DNA of 43,580 bases from the NCBI GenBank assembly GCA_007694915.1, contig REEV01000102.1, positions 1-43,580 on the forward strand, written 5' to 3'. The notes beneath the pieces were generated by a model. That model searched no databases. It was not told where the DNA came from and saw only the letters and a list, made by a program, of their open reading frames with translations. The translations under genes and the position numbers were made by a program. This document shows positions 9,950 to 17,970 of the stretch, piece by piece (positions within the stretch are counted from its first letter, which is position 1; every line of letters begins with the position of its first letter). Source of the stretch: Cyanobium sp. PLM2.Bin73. GTDB taxonomy: Bacteria; Cyanobacteriota; Cyanobacteriia; PCC-6307; Cyanobiaceae.

Positions 9950-10440
9950 GGCGTCTGCTGCCACTCAGGCTGCTGCCACTCAGGCTGGTGCTGCCGCTGC
10001 TGCTGCTGCTTGCGCTGTTGCTGGCCCCCGCGCCGGCCTGGGCTGCGGATCTGGCCGTGTCGGAGGTGACGCTGGAGCCCTGCCCGGCCGAGGACGTCGC
10101 CTCCCAGCCCGAACTGGCCAGGCCCACCGGCGCCCGCTGCTACGCCCTGCGCGGGCTGGTGGAAAACGCCGGGCGGCGGCCGGTGTTCGACACCGACGTG
10201 TACGCCCGCATCCTCGATGCCAGCGGTGAGCCGGTGCTGCAGAACCGGACCCGGGTGGGCTCGATCGGCGATGTGCCCCCAGGCCGCTCGACCTTCGGCC
10301 TGCGGCTGGCGGTGCCCGCCGGCACCCCCGGCCCCCTCAGCTTCCGCAGCGTGCGCGCCCGGGGCTTCTCAGCGCCGGTGCGCACCCGGGCCGGGGAGGG
10401 CGATGAGCTGCTGCCCCTCGAGCAGGCCCTTGCCGACTGA
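9946..10440 (+). CDS. Secreted protein with FxLYD-like fold, function unknown
   Basis: A 164-residue exported protein. Residues 1-32 form a clear signal peptide: basic start, long leucine core, and a PAPAWA-A cleavage site near 33. The mature part (YALRGLVENAGRRPVFDTDVYARILDASGEPVLQNRT...VPPGRSTFGLRLAV) has the spacing of FxLYD-type beta-sandwich domains, which describe a polypeptide change on modification of a parent compound and occur in secreted proteins without known enzyme activity. It has two cysteines in the mature N-terminal region (in EPCPAED and ARCYAL) that could form a disulphide. It is translationally coupled to the MazG-like gene, but no shared role is evident. Confidence 0.72.
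   Translation: MRRLLPLRLLPLRLVLPLLLLLALLLAPAPAWAADLAVSEVTLEPCPAEDVASQPELARPTGARCYALRGLVENAGRRPVFDTDVYARILDASGEPVLQNRTRVGSIGDVPPGRSTFGLRLAVPAGTPGPLSFRSVRARGFSAPVRTRAGEGDELLPLEQALAD
9955..9984 (+). repeat. Two tandem 15-bp units in a signal peptide
   Basis: CTGCTGCCACTCAGG occurs twice without a gap, encoding Leu-Leu-Pro-Leu-Arg twice in the n/h-region of the secreted 164-residue protein. The copies are identical, so the duplication looks recent. Confidence 0.93.
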
Positions 10441-10471
10441 CCGGACCGGCAGCGGCATTCAGACCGTGTGT

Positions 10472-10759
10472 TCAGAAGCCGCCCGCAAGCACGCTCATGC
10501 TCAGGCTGCCGAGGATTTGCTGGCCGAAGCTCAGAGCCAGGAAGGCCAGGAGCGCGGAGAGATCCAGACCGCCGATCGGAGGGATCAGCCCGCGGAAGAT
10601 GCCCAGGTAGGGATCGGTGATCGAGCTCACCGTGCTCAGCACCGGATTGCTCCAGTCGAGGTTGGGAAACCAGCTCAGCAGCACCCGCACCAGCAGGATC
10701 AGGGAATAGATCTGCAGGGTGTTGGCAACCACCAGCAGCAGCTGGGCGAGAACTTCCAT
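10472..10759 (-). CDS. YggT / Ycf19 family membrane protein
   Basis: A 95-residue integral membrane protein with two hydrophobic segments (about 5-30 and 62-90) around the family core LLVRVLLSWFPNLDW...ITDPYLGIFRGLIPPIGGLDLSALLAFL. Ycf19/YlmG homologues in plastids and cyanobacteria are linked to thylakoid organisation and cytochrome b6f maturation (CCB3 is a plant relative); bacterial YggT proteins are otherwise poorly understood. It follows scpB on the same strand with a 40-bp gap, so the two may share a transcript. The 31-bp space towards the convergent secreted-protein gene holds no visible terminator. Confidence 0.9.
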   Translation of the reverse strand: MEVLAQLLLVVANTLQIYSLILLVRVLLSWFPNLDWSNPVLSTVSSITDPYLGIFRGLIPPIGGLDLSALLAFLALSFGQQILGSLSMSVLAGGF

Positions 10760-10799
10760 GGCGTGGCGGGTCGGGACCGGAGGTGGATCAGCCTGAACT

Positions 10800-11360
10800 C
10801 TATGCAGCCTGCGATGGCTGCGACTGCGCCTCCTCGGTTCGGATGGCGAAGGTGCGGTGGAACTTCTCGCTCAGGCTCAGCCAGTAGGAGCGGCCTTCAC
10901 TCTGACGCCGGCGCTCGATGAAGTTCTGGGCCAGCAGCTCCTTGATGTGCTCGTAGGCCCCGGAGCCACGCAGCTCCACCAGCTCCGACTGCAGGATGCG
11001 CTTGCGCAGGGCGATGGTGGCGAGGGTGCGCAGGGTGGCGGTGGAGAGGTCCACCGGCAGCAGGTTCTGCACCAGCCCGGCCAGGCCGTCGCGCAGCTGC
11101 AGGCTGTAGCGACGGCCCTCCTGGCGCACCTCCAGGGCGGTGTCGCGGTGGGCGTAGTCGGCCATCAGCGTGATCAGCCCCAGCTCCGCGGCGTCGCGAT
11201 CCACCCCGGCCAGCTCCGCCAGTTCCCCCAGGCTCAGGGGCCGGCCCTTGAGGTAGAGGATCGCCTCCAGCCGGGCCGGCAGCGACAGGCCGTCCGCCGC
11301 GCCGCCGGAGGGGCCGCTGCTGATCGGGTCGCCGGGGGAATTGCTCAAGGACCTGTGCAT
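10800..11360 (-). CDS. scpB: Segregation and condensation protein ScpB
   Basis: ScpB binds ScpA and SMC to form the bacterial condensin that organises the nucleoid. The 186 residues show two winged-helix domains: LPARLEAILYLKGRPLSLGELAELAGVDR and, after the linker, TLRTLATIALRKRILQSELVELRGSGAYEHIKELLAQNFIERR. The first 25 residues are Gly/Ser-rich and probably disordered. The stop is a TAG at 10802-10800. The gene lies 67 bp downstream of ilvA on the same strand and upstream of the YggT-like gene; scpA and smc are not in the window. Confidence 0.93.
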   Translation of the reverse strand: MHRSLSNSPGDPISSGPSGGAADGLSLPARLEAILYLKGRPLSLGELAELAGVDRDAAELGLITLMADYAHRDTALEVRQEGRRYSLQLRDGLAGLVQNLLPVDLSTATLRTLATIALRKRILQSELVELRGSGAYEHIKELLAQNFIERRRQSEGRSYWLSLSEKFHRTFAIRTEEAQSQPSQAA

Positions 11361-11427
11361 CGGGGCGAGCCGGAGCTCAGCGTCAGATAAGCAGTCCGCC
11401 GCCCGCCCTTCAACCCGGGCGCGGCCT

Positions 11428-13005
11428 TCAACCGAGGAACAGCCGGTAGGCGGGATTGGCGCTCTCCTCCCAGTGCCGGTAGCCCAGGCCCCCCAGGAAT
11501 GCCTGCCAATGCTGGCGTTCCGCCGCCGGCACCTGCACCCCCACCACGATCCGGCCCACGTCGGCGCCGTGGTTGCGGTAGTGGAAGATGCTGATGTTCC
11601 AACTCGACTGCAGGGCGTTCACAAAGGCCATCAGGGCCCCGGGCTTCTCCGGGAACTCGAAGCGGTAGAGCAGTTCCTCCCCCTGCTGGAGCGCCGGGCC
11701 GGCGCTTGCCGGCAGCCGCCCGCCAACCATGTGGCGCAGGTGCAGCTTGGCCAGTTCGTTGGCGGTCAGGTCGAGGCAGGGGAAGCCGGCGCTCTCCAGG
11801 CTGGCGAGGAGGGTCTCGGTATCATGGCGGTCGCGGATCTGCACCCCCACGAAGATGTGGGCCTGCTGCGGATCGGCGAGGCGGTAGCTGAATTCGGTGA
11901 GGCTGCGCTCCCCCAGCAGTGCGCAGAAGCGGCGCAGGCTGCCTGGCCGCTCCGGAATCTCCACCGCCAGCATGGCCTCGCGTGCCTCCCCCAGCTCGGC
12001 CCGCTCGGCCACGAAGCGCAGCCGGTCGAAGTTCATGTTGGCGCCGCAGGCCACCGCCACCAGGCAGCGATCCCGCAGGCCCCGGCTGGCCACATCGGCC
12101 TTCATGCCGGCCACCGCCAGGGCGCCGGCGGGCTCGAGGATCGAGCGGGTGTCCTCGAACACGTCCTTGATGGCGGCGCAGATCTCATCGGTGGTCACGG
12201 TCACCATGCGGTCCACGTGGCGCTGGGCCAGGGCGAAGGTGTGCACCCCCACCTGGTGCACGGCCACCCCATCGGCGAACAGGCCCACCTGCTCCAGCCG
12301 CACCCGCTCGCCGCAGGCCAGGGAGCGGGCCATGGCGTCGGCATCGGCCGGCTCCACGCCGATGATCTCCACCTGGGGCCAGAGGGCCTTCACGTAGGCG
12401 GCGATGCCGGCGATCAGGCCGCCGCCGCCCACCGCCACGTAGATGGCGTCGGGGGGAGTGGAGCACTGGCGCAGGATCTCCAGGGCGATGGTGCCCTGGC
12501 CGGCGATCACCTCCGGATCGTCGAAGGGATGGATGAAGGTGAGCCCGCGTTCACGGCCCAGGCGGGTGGCCTCGGTGCAGGCGGCGTCGTAGGTGTCGCC
12601 GTGCAGCACCACCTCCGCCCCCCGGGCCGCCACCGCCTTCACCTTCATCTCGGGTGTGGTCACGGGCATCACGATCACCGCCCGGCAGCCCAGCCGCTGG
12701 GCCCCCAGGGCCACACCCTGGGCGTGGTTGCCGGCGCTGGCGGCGATCACCCCCCGCTCCAGCTCCGCCGGGCTGAGGCCGGCCATCTTGTTGTAGGCGC
12801 CACGCAGCTTGAAGCTGAACACCGGCTGCAGGTCTTCCCGTTTGAGCAGCACCCGGTTGTGCAGTCGGGCCGAGAGGATGGGCGCCGGATCGAGGGGCGA
12901 CTCGATCGCCACGTCGTAGACCCGGGCCCGCAGGATCCGCTGCAGGTAGCCGTCGCTGGCGTGGCCGTCGCTGGCGTGGCAGTTGCTGGCGGAAGGTTCA
13001 CCCAT
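11428..13005 (-). CDS. ilvA: Biosynthetic threonine ammonia-lyase IlvA
   Basis: PLP enzyme that converts threonine to 2-oxobutanoate, the first committed step of isoleucine synthesis. From ATG 13005 it has 525 residues: a catalytic domain (about 1-330) with the PLP lysine in SFKLRGA (about residue 66) and the phosphate-binding VGGGGLIAG loop, then two ACT-like regulatory domains ([15 protein letters not shown] and [15 protein letters not shown]) that bind isoleucine and valine in this class. So it is the long, feedback-regulated form and not the catabolic one. The N-terminal [10 protein letters not shown] is produced by a 15-bp tandem repeat. It is divergent from dxs, with 73 bp between starts. 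Confidence 0.96.
   Translation of the reverse strand: MGEPSASNCHASDGHASDGYLQRILRARVYDVAIESPLDPAPILSARLHNRVLLKREDLQPVFSFKLRGAYNKMAGLSPAELERGVIAASAGNHAQGVALGAQRLGCRAVIVMPVTTPEMKVKAVAARGAEVVLHGDTYDAACTEATRLGRERGLTFIHPFDDPEVIAGQGTIALEILRQCSTPPDAIYVAVGGGGLIAGIAAYVKALWPQVEIIGVEPADADAMARSLACGERVRLEQVGLFADGVAVHQVGVHTFALAQRHVDRMVTVTTDEICAAIKDVFEDTRSILEPAGALAVAGMKADVASRGLRDRCLVAVACGANMNFDRLRFVAERAELGEAREAMLAVEIPERPGSLRRFCALLGERSLTEFSYRLADPQQAHIFVGVQIRDRHDTETLLASLESAGFPCLDLTANELAKLHLRHMVGGRLPASAGPALQQGEELLYRFEFPEKPGALMAFVNALQSSWNISIFHYRNHGADVGRIVVGVQVPAAERQHWQAFLGGLGYRHWEESANPAYRLFLG
12946..12990 (-). repeat. Three tandem 15-bp units in the ilvA 5' end
   Basis: Plus-strand units are GTAGCCGTCGCTGGC, GTGGCCGTCGCTGGC and GTGGCAGTTGCTGGC at 12946, 12961 and 12976. 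They lie in frame at codons about 6-20 of ilvA and encode repeats of Ala-Ser-Asp-Gly/Asn-His type. The segment precedes the conserved enzyme core, so length change should be tolerated (inference). Confidence 0.92.
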
Positions 13006-13078
13006 GGGGCCCAGTGTCGCAATCGGCACCGGCCCTCAGGAAGCACCCCCTAGATTGCACATCACTACAAGGGTCGGA

Positions 13079-15001
13079 ATGCATCTCAGCGAGCTGAGCC
13101 ACCCCAACCAACTGCACGGCCTCAGCGTCACCGAACTCGAAGCGATCGCCCGCCAGATCCGCGAGCGCCACCTGGAGGTGGTGAGCAACAGCGGCGGCCA
13201 CCTGGGGCCTGGCCTGGGGGTGGTGGAACTCACCCTCGCCCTCTACCAGACCCTCGACCTCGACCACGACAAGGTGGTGTGGGACGTGGGCCACCAGGCC
13301 TACCCCCACAAGCTGATCACCGGCCGTTACCACAGCTTCAACACCCTCCGCCAGCAGGGCGGGGTGGCCGGCTACCTCAAGCGCCGCGAGAGCCGCTTCG
13401 ACCACTTTGGCGCCGGCCACGCCAGCACCTCCATCTCCGCCGCCCTGGGCATGGCCCTGGCCCGCGACCGCCGCGGTGAAGACTTCAAATGTGTGGCGGT
13501 GATCGGCGATGGCGCCCTCACCGGGGGCATGGCCCTGGAGGCCATCAACCATGCCGGCCACCTGCCCCACACCCGCCTGCTGGTGGTGCTGAACGACAAC
13601 GACATGTCGATCAGTCCGCCGGTGGGGGCCCTCTCCACCCACCTCAACCGCATGCGGCACAGCCCGCCGCTGCAGTTCCTGCAGGACAACGCCGAGGAGG
13701 CGATCAAGCATCTGCCGTTCATGCACGGTGAGCTGCCGCCGGAGCTCAAGAACCTCAAGGAGAGCCTCAAGAGGCTGTCTGTGCCCAAGCTCGGGGCCGT
13801 GTTCGAGGAGCTGGGCTTCACCTACATGGGCCCGGTGGACGGCCACGACATCGCCGGCATGGTGAAGGTGTTCGAGCAGGCCCACGCCCACGACGGTCCG
13901 GTGCTGGTGCACGTGGCCACCACCAAGGGCAAGGGCTACCCCTACGCCGAAGCCGACCAGGTGGGCTACCACGCTCAGGGCGCCTTCGATCTCACCACCG
14001 GCAAGGCCCATCCCTCCAGCAAGCCCAAGCCTCCCAGCTACAGCAAGGTGTTCGGCCAGACGCTGGTGAAGCTCTGCGACCAGGACCCCGCCGTGGTGGG
14101 CATCACCGCGGCCATGGCCACCGGCACCGGCCTCGACCTGCTGGAGAAGGCCCTGCCCGATCAGTACTTCGATGTGGGCATCGCCGAGCAGCACGCCGTG
14201 ACCATGGCCGCTGGCATGGCCTGTGAGGGCCTCAAGCCGGTGGTGGCGATCTACAGCACCTTCCTGCAGCGCGCCTACGACCAGCTCATCCACGATGTGG
14301 GCATCCAGAAGCTGCCGGTGACGTTTGTGCTCGACAGGGCCGGCATCGTCGGTGCCGATGGCCCCACCCACCAGGGCCAGTACGACATCAGCTACCTGCG
14401 CGCCGTGCCCAACTTCACGGTGATGGCGCCCAAGGACGAGGCCGAACTGCAGCGCATGCTGGTGACGGCCGTCCAACACGACGGCCCCTGTGCCCTGCGC
14501 ATCCCCCGTGGCGAGGGCGAGGGCGTGCCCCTGGCCGAGGAGGGCTTCGAGCCGGTGCAGATCGGCCGCGGCGAGCTGCTCACCGATGGCGATGACCTGC
14601 TGATCGTGGCCTATGGGGCCATGGTGCATCCGGCCCTGGCCACCGCCGGCCTGCTGCAGGAGCAGGGCGTGCGGGCCGCGGTGATCAACGCCCGCTTCCT
14701 GCGCCCCCTCGATGAGACCCTGATCCTGCCGATGGCCCGCCGCATCGGCCGGGTGGTGACCATGGAGGAAGGAGCCCTGCCCGGCGGCTTCGGCGCCGCC
14801 GTGGTGGAGAGCCTCAGCGACCACGGCGTGGCCGTGCCGGTGCTTCGGATCGGCATCCCCGACCAGCTGGTGGACCACGCCAGCCCCGCCCAGAGCAAGC
14901 AGGCCCTCGGCCTCACCCCACCCCAGATGGCCAACCGCATCAGCGCCCACTTCGCCGAGGCCCTGCGCTCACCGGCGCCCGCCGCGGCCGTGGGGGTCTG
15001 A
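13079..15001 (+). CDS. dxs: 1-deoxy-D-xylulose-5-phosphate synthase
   Basis: Thiamine-diphosphate enzyme joining pyruvate and glyceraldehyde-3-phosphate, the entry and main control point of the MEP isoprenoid pathway that feeds chlorophyll phytol, carotenoids and quinones. From ATG 13079 it has 640 residues. The ThDP motif [18 protein letters not shown] starts near residue 143; the catalytic Glu is residue 370 in [13 protein letters not shown]; the transketolase pyrimidine domain ([13 protein letters not shown]) and C-terminal domain follow. The start was chosen because conservation begins with [15 protein letters not shown] and AAGGG lies just upstream; the open frame extends to 12983 but into ilvA. 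TAGATT at 13051-13056 is a plausible -10. Confidence 0.97.
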   Translation: MHLSELSHPNQLHGLSVTELEAIARQIRERHLEVVSNSGGHLGPGLGVVELTLALYQTLDLDHDKVVWDVGHQAYPHKLITGRYHSFNTLRQQGGVAGYLKRRESRFDHFGAGHASTSISAALGMALARDRRGEDFKCVAVIGDGALTGGMALEAINHAGHLPHTRLLVVLNDNDMSISPPVGALSTHLNRMRHSPPLQFLQDNAEEAIKHLPFMHGELPPELKNLKESLKRLSVPKLGAVFEELGFTYMGPVDGHDIAGMVKVFEQAHAHDGPVLVHVATTKGKGYPYAEADQVGYHAQGAFDLTTGKAHPSSKPKPPSYSKVFGQTLVKLCDQDPAVVGITAAMATGTGLDLLEKALPDQYFDVGIAEQHAVTMAAGMACEGLKPVVAIYSTFLQRAYDQLIHDVGIQKLPVTFVLDRAGIVGADGPTHQGQYDISYLRAVPNFTVMAPKDEAELQRMLVTAVQHDGPCALRIPRGEGEGVPLAEEGFEPVQIGRGELLTDGDDLLIVAYGAMVHPALATAGLLQEQGVRAAVINARFLRPLDETLILPMARRIGRVVTMEEGALPGGFGAAVVESLSDHGVAVPVLRIGIPDQLVDHASPAQSKQALGLTPPQMANRISAHFAEALRSPAPAAAVGV

Positions 15002-15024
15002 ACGCCCTGAGCTCCTGAACACGG

Positions 15025-15054
15025 AAAAACCGCCGGATGCTTCCATCCGGCGGT
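15025..15054 (-). terminator. Intrinsic terminator for the leftward psaK transcript
   Basis: An 11-bp perfect stem ACCGCCGGATG / CATCCGGCGGT with loop CTTC. The T-tract (TTTTT) follows the hairpin only when read on the minus strand, so it mainly ends psaK transcription, about 100 bp past the psaK stop. Read rightward after dxs the hairpin is followed by CCTGC, so it may stabilise or weakly end the dxs message. Confidence 0.88.
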
Positions 15055-15118
15055 CCTGCGGGCTTGGTTTCTGAGAGCGGCTTGTGCGAGCAGCGGCCCG
15101 ATAAGCCGTGCTCCAGGT

Positions 15119-15136
15119 CCGGGCCGCTTGGCCCGG
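15119..15136. other. GC-rich perfect hairpin in the psaK 3' untranslated region
   Basis: CCGGGCC, loop GCTT, GGCCCGG: a 7-bp perfect stem with no T-tract on either side. It lies between the psaK stop and the terminator at 15025-15054, so it would be in the psaK 3' UTR as a second stem-loop, possibly protecting the message (inference). Nothing else is seen between 15055 and 15139. Confidence 0.5.
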
Positions 15137-15139
15137 GGC

Positions 15140-15169
15140 GTCAGACCACGCCGCGTCAGACCACGCCGC
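15140..15169 (-). repeat. 15-bp duplication across the psaK stop codon
   Basis: GTCAGACCACGCCGC occurs twice without a gap at 15140 and 15155. On the coding strand each copy reads Arg-Gly-Val-Val-stop in the same frame, so the last four codons and the TGA of psaK are duplicated exactly. Readthrough of the first stop would add five residues ending in the same RGVV. Confidence 0.93.
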
Positions 15170-15425
15170 GGGAGGCCAGGCCGAGGATGGCGCCCATGCC
15201 GAGGATGTGGCCCAGGCTCAGGGTGCCGAGCATGGCGCCGTGGCTGAGGCCACCGAACAGGGGGGAACTGGGCAGCTGCAGGCCCACGTTGGGCTGCTTG
15301 ATCGTGGCCTTGCCGATGGCGATGGCGATCACGTTGCACACGATCATCACCAGGGCCACCTTCGGCGACCAGGTGAGGGTGGCGGGGGCCATGGCCAGGG
15401 GTTGAACCAGGAGGGGGGCGAGCAT
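15156..15425 (-). CDS. psaK: Photosystem I reaction center subunit PsaK
   Basis: Small peripheral photosystem I subunit that binds chlorophyll at the edge of the complex and is a docking side for antenna. The 89 residues contain two membrane helices (about 18-40 and 60-85) and family-typical stretches WSPKVALVMIVCNVIAIAIGKATI and FGGLSHGAMLGTLSLGHILGMGAILGL. I start at ATG 15425, which gives normal length; the frame is open further upstream but would run through the neighbouring gene. It is the last gene of a leftward DUF2499-DUF3593-psaK group, 67 bp after DUF3593. A perfect palindrome GGGTCGCGACCC (15470-15481) lies in that 67-bp gap and may be an operator. Confidence 0.95.
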   Translation of the reverse strand: MLAPLLVQPLAMAPATLTWSPKVALVMIVCNVIAIAIGKATIKQPNVGLQLPSSPLFGGLSHGAMLGTLSLGHILGMGAILGLASRGVV

Positions 15426-15469
15426 GAAGCACAAGCCGGGGCCCCATCTTCCCGGCAGGGCCGACCCCT

Positions 15470-15481
15470 GGGTCGCGACCC
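15470..15481. promoter_or_regulatory. Perfect 12-bp palindrome upstream of psaK
   Basis: GGGTCGCGACCC is self-complementary over 12 bp and lies about 45-56 bp upstream of the psaK start, in the short space after DUF3593. Position suits an operator or the foot of a leader structure, but no known regulator site (for instance the HLR1 direct repeats of RpaB) matches it. Confidence 0.35.
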
Positions 15482-15492
15482 GTAAGAGTTGT

Positions 15493-15828
15493 TCACCGCC
15501 GGCGCTGCTCGAGCAGGGCGCGGCTGAACCCGATGGCCACCAGCAGGTTGGCCAGGGTGAGAAAGGCCTCCGCCCCGCCGTGCAGCACATCCACATCGGC
15601 GAGCTGGCGGCCCGTGGTCTGCAGGGCCAGGATCGAGGCGCCGATGGTGACGGCCACGAACAGCAGGGTGAGCTGGAAGCCACGCCGGGCGAGCACCGGA
15701 AAGCCCTCGATCCGCCCCGCCAGCCACAGAAAGGCCAGGTAGGGCAGTAGGGAGAGCACGAAGAAGGGACCCGGGTCGATGCCCCCTAGCCAGCTCAGCA
15801 GCCCCAGGCCGAAGCCGCCATCAGCCAC
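15493..15828 (-). CDS. DUF3593 membrane protein
   Basis: A 111-residue protein with three probable membrane segments (about 20-37, 50-70 and 85-103). The sequence GIDPGPFFVLSLLPYLAFLWLAGRI and the later GRQLADVDVLHGGAEAFLTLANLLVAIGFSRAL fit DUF3593, a family of cyanobacteria and plastid-bearing eukaryotes with no settled function. Its start overlaps the end of the DUF2499 gene by 8 bp, and psaK follows 67 bp downstream, so it sits in the middle of a likely photosynthesis-related operon. Family assignment is from recall of the pattern and not from a search. Confidence 0.78.
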   Translation of the reverse strand: MADGGFGLGLLSWLGGIDPGPFFVLSLLPYLAFLWLAGRIEGFPVLARRGFQLTLLFVAVTIGASILALQTTGRQLADVDVLHGGAEAFLTLANLLVAIGFSRALLEQRRR

Positions 15829-16138
15829 CGCGCACCTCGGCGGCGGCCCGCTGGCGGCGCAGGATCTGCCAGGCGGCCAGGGCCAGGGCGCCGTTGCCGG
15901 CAGTGGTGAGGCCCGCCTGCAGCACCACCAGGCCCCGCAGTTCGGCGGCGTTGTCGAACAGGTGCCAGGTGCAGGCGCACATGGCGCTCACCAGGGCCGG
16001 CAGCATCGCCAGGGCCAGCCAGCGCCAGGCCCCTTCCCCACGCACACCCGCCAGGCGTTGAACGGCGGCCATCGCCACCAGCCACTCCAGCACCGAGGTG
16101 ATGTGGATCCACCAGGTGGGCAGCGACAGGGCGTGCAT
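15821..16138 (-). CDS. DUF2499 (possibly Ycf49-like) membrane protein
   Basis: A 105-residue integral membrane protein starting MHALSLPTWWIHITSVLEWLVAMAAV, with three hydrophobic segments (about 10-28, 38-58 and 66-92) and the characteristic MCACTWHLFDN stretch. This matches DUF2499, found in cyanobacteria, algae and plants; I believe it corresponds to Ycf49-like proteins, less certainly. ATG 16138 was chosen because the family begins there; the longer open frame upstream has no conservation and crosses the divergent ABC gene. It overlaps DUF3593 by 8 bp, so the pair is coupled. The start is 42 bp from the divergent exporter ATPase. Confidence 0.78.
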   Translation of the reverse strand: MHALSLPTWWIHITSVLEWLVAMAAVQRLAGVRGEGAWRWLALAMLPALVSAMCACTWHLFDNAAELRGLVVLQAGLTTAGNGALALAAWQILRRQRAAAEVRGG

Positions 16139-16180
16139 GGGGCGAATCCGGGGAGTCAACTCTATGGATAGGGTGCGGCG

Positions 16181-17167
16181 ATGGCGATCGTGATGGCCCG
16201 GGGTCTGCGCAAGACCTTCCGCGTGGCCGACAAGCAGCCCGGCCTGATGGGCACGCTCCGCCACCTGGTGCGCCGCCGCTGGCGCTCCGTGGAGGCCGTG
16301 CGCGACGTGAGCTTCAGCATCGAGCCCGGGGAGGTGGTGGGGTTCCTCGGACCCAACGGCGCCGGCAAGACCACCACCCTCAAGCTGCTCAGCGGCCTGA
16401 TCCATCCCAGCGCCGGCGAGGTGATGGTGGCGGGCCACCGTCCCTTCCGGCGCCGGCGCCCGTTCCTGGAGTCCATCACCCTGGTGATGGGGCAGAAGCA
16501 GCAGCTGATCTGGGATCTGCCGCCGCTTGATTCCCTGCGCGTCAACGCCGCCGTGTACGGCATCGACGACCTGGAGGCCCGCCGGCGGGTGGCGGAGCTG
16601 GCCGAGATGCTTGAGCTGGGCGAGGAGCTCACCCGGCCGGTGCGCAAGCTGTCGCTGGGCCAGCGGATGAAGGCGGAACTGCTGGCGGCGCTGCTGCACC
16701 GTCCCCGGGTGCTGTTCCTCGATGAGCCCACATTGGGGCTGGACGTGAACGCCCAGGCGCGGGTGCGCCAGTTCCTGGCCGACTACAACCGCCGCACCGG
16801 CGCCACGGTGCTGCTCACCAGCCACTACATGGCCGACATCACCGCCCTCTGCCCGCGGGTGCTGCTGATCCACCAGGGTGCCCTGTTCCACGACGGTGGG
16901 CTGGCCGAGCTGAGTGAGCGGCTGGCCCCCTGGCGCCAGGTGCGCCTGGAGCTGGGGGCCGTGTTGCCGGCCGAGCAGCTGGCGGCCTACGGGGAGATCG
17001 AGAGCCTGGAGGGCCGTGAGGTGCGGTTGCTGATTCCCCGCGAGCGCCTCACCGCCACGGTGAGCCGCCTGCTGACGCAGCTGCCGGTGCTCGACCTGGA
17101 GGTGAGCGATCCGCCGATCGAGGAGCTGATCGGCCGCCTGTTCCGCCAGGGGACAGTGGAGCCATGA
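16181..17167 (+). CDS. ABC-2 type exporter, ATP-binding protein
   Basis: Cytoplasmic ATPase of an ABC exporter, 328 residues. Walker A is GPNGAGKTT (about residues 59-67), the Q-loop follows in VMGQKQQLIWDLP, the signature is LSLGQRMKAELLAAL, Walker B is RVLFLDEPTLGLD, and the H-loop is LLTSHY. The QLIWDLPP stretch and the adjacent pair of six-helix permeases place it in the subgroup often labelled daunorubicin/multidrug type; the substrate is unknown. The C-terminal 90 residues form a regulatory extension. Its stop overlaps the next start (ATGA, 17164-17167). Confidence 0.93.
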   Translation: MAIVMARGLRKTFRVADKQPGLMGTLRHLVRRRWRSVEAVRDVSFSIEPGEVVGFLGPNGAGKTTTLKLLSGLIHPSAGEVMVAGHRPFRRRRPFLESITLVMGQKQQLIWDLPPLDSLRVNAAVYGIDDLEARRRVAELAEMLELGEELTRPVRKLSLGQRMKAELLAALLHRPRVLFLDEPTLGLDVNAQARVRQFLADYNRRTGATVLLTSHYMADITALCPRVLLIHQGALFHDGGLAELSERLAPWRQVRLELGAVLPAEQLAAYGEIESLEGREVRLLIPRERLTATVSRLLTQLPVLDLEVSDPPIEELIGRLFRQGTVEP

Positions 17168-17970
17168 GATGGCGGCTGGCCCGCACCCTGTGGCTGGTGC
17201 AGTTCGCCTACATGGCCGAATACCGGGCCGAGATCGCGCTCTGGGCCCTCTCGGGGGTGCTGCCGTTCATCATGCTCGGCCTCTGGAGCGCTGCCGGCAA
17301 CGGCACCGGCCTGGAGCTGGGGCTCAGCCCGGCGGAGCTGGGCCGCTACTTCCTGTGCGTGTTCGTGGTGCGCCAGTTCAGCGTCGTGTGGGTGGTGTGG
17401 CAGTTCGAGGAGGACGCCCTGCAGGGCCGCCTGTCGCCCTACCTGCTGCAGCCGCTGCACCCGCTCTGGCGCTACGTGGCCGCCCACCAGGCCGAGCAGG
17501 CCACGCGCCTGCCCTTCGTGCTGCTGATCGCCTCGCTGTTCTTTGCGCTCCAGCCCCAGGCCTTCGCCTGGCCGGGGCCGGCCGGGGTGCTGCTGGGGGT
17601 GCTGGCGGTGGGCCTGGCCTTCGCGATCAACTTCCTGCTCCAGAGCCTGATCGCCACCCTCTGCTTCTGGAGCGAGCGGGCCAGCGCCCTGGAGCGGCTG
17701 CTGTATGTGCCCACCGTGTTCCTCTCCGGCCTGGTGGCGCCCCTGCAGGCCTTTCCGCCGGAGCTGCGCCGCCTTGCCCTGCACACCCCCTTCCCCTACC
17801 TGATCGGCTTCCCCGCCCAGGTGCTGGCCGGCAACCCCATGGGAGAGGGCCAGACCTTTGATCTGGCGGCCGGCTTCGCCGCCATGGCCCTGTGGATCGC
17901 CCTGCTGCTGCCGCTGCTGGCGCTGCTCTGGGGGGCCGGGGTGCGGCGCTACTCGGCGATGGGCGCCTGA
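17164..17970 (+). CDS. ABC-2 type exporter, membrane subunit 1
   Basis: A 268-residue membrane protein with about six hydrophobic helices. It begins MRWRLARTLWLVQFAYMAEYRAEIALWALSG and carries the conserved region FEEDALQGRLSPYLLQPLHPLWRYV, typical of ABC-2 permeases that come in unlike pairs (ABC2_membrane_6-like). It overlaps the ATPase gene by 4 bp and the second permease by 1 bp (TGATG), so three proteins are made from one message and probably form one transporter. Confidence 0.9.
   Translation: MRWRLARTLWLVQFAYMAEYRAEIALWALSGVLPFIMLGLWSAAGNGTGLELGLSPAELGRYFLCVFVVRQFSVVWVVWQFEEDALQGRLSPYLLQPLHPLWRYVAAHQAEQATRLPFVLLIASLFFALQPQAFAWPGPAGVLLGVLAVGLAFAINFLLQSLIATLCFWSERASALERLLYVPTVFLSGLVAPLQAFPPELRRLALHTPFPYLIGFPAQVLAGNPMGEGQTFDLAAGFAAMALWIALLLPLLALLWGAGVRRYSAMGA

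Noticed and set aside
13006-13078. TPP riboswitch upstream of dxs
   Set aside because: The 73-bp gap to ilvA lacks the conserved thi-box sequences; Dxs uses thiamine diphosphate but is not normally controlled this way.
12998-14950. A 650-codon open frame opposite dxs
   Set aside because: dxs has complete catalytic motifs on the plus strand. The mirror frame is a composition effect with no recognisable domain.
16139-16891. N-terminal extension of the DUF2499 protein through the opposite strand of the exporter ATPase gene
   Set aside because: The frame is open by chance. Conserved DUF2499 sequence begins at ATG 16138, and the extension reads as antisense of Walker motifs.
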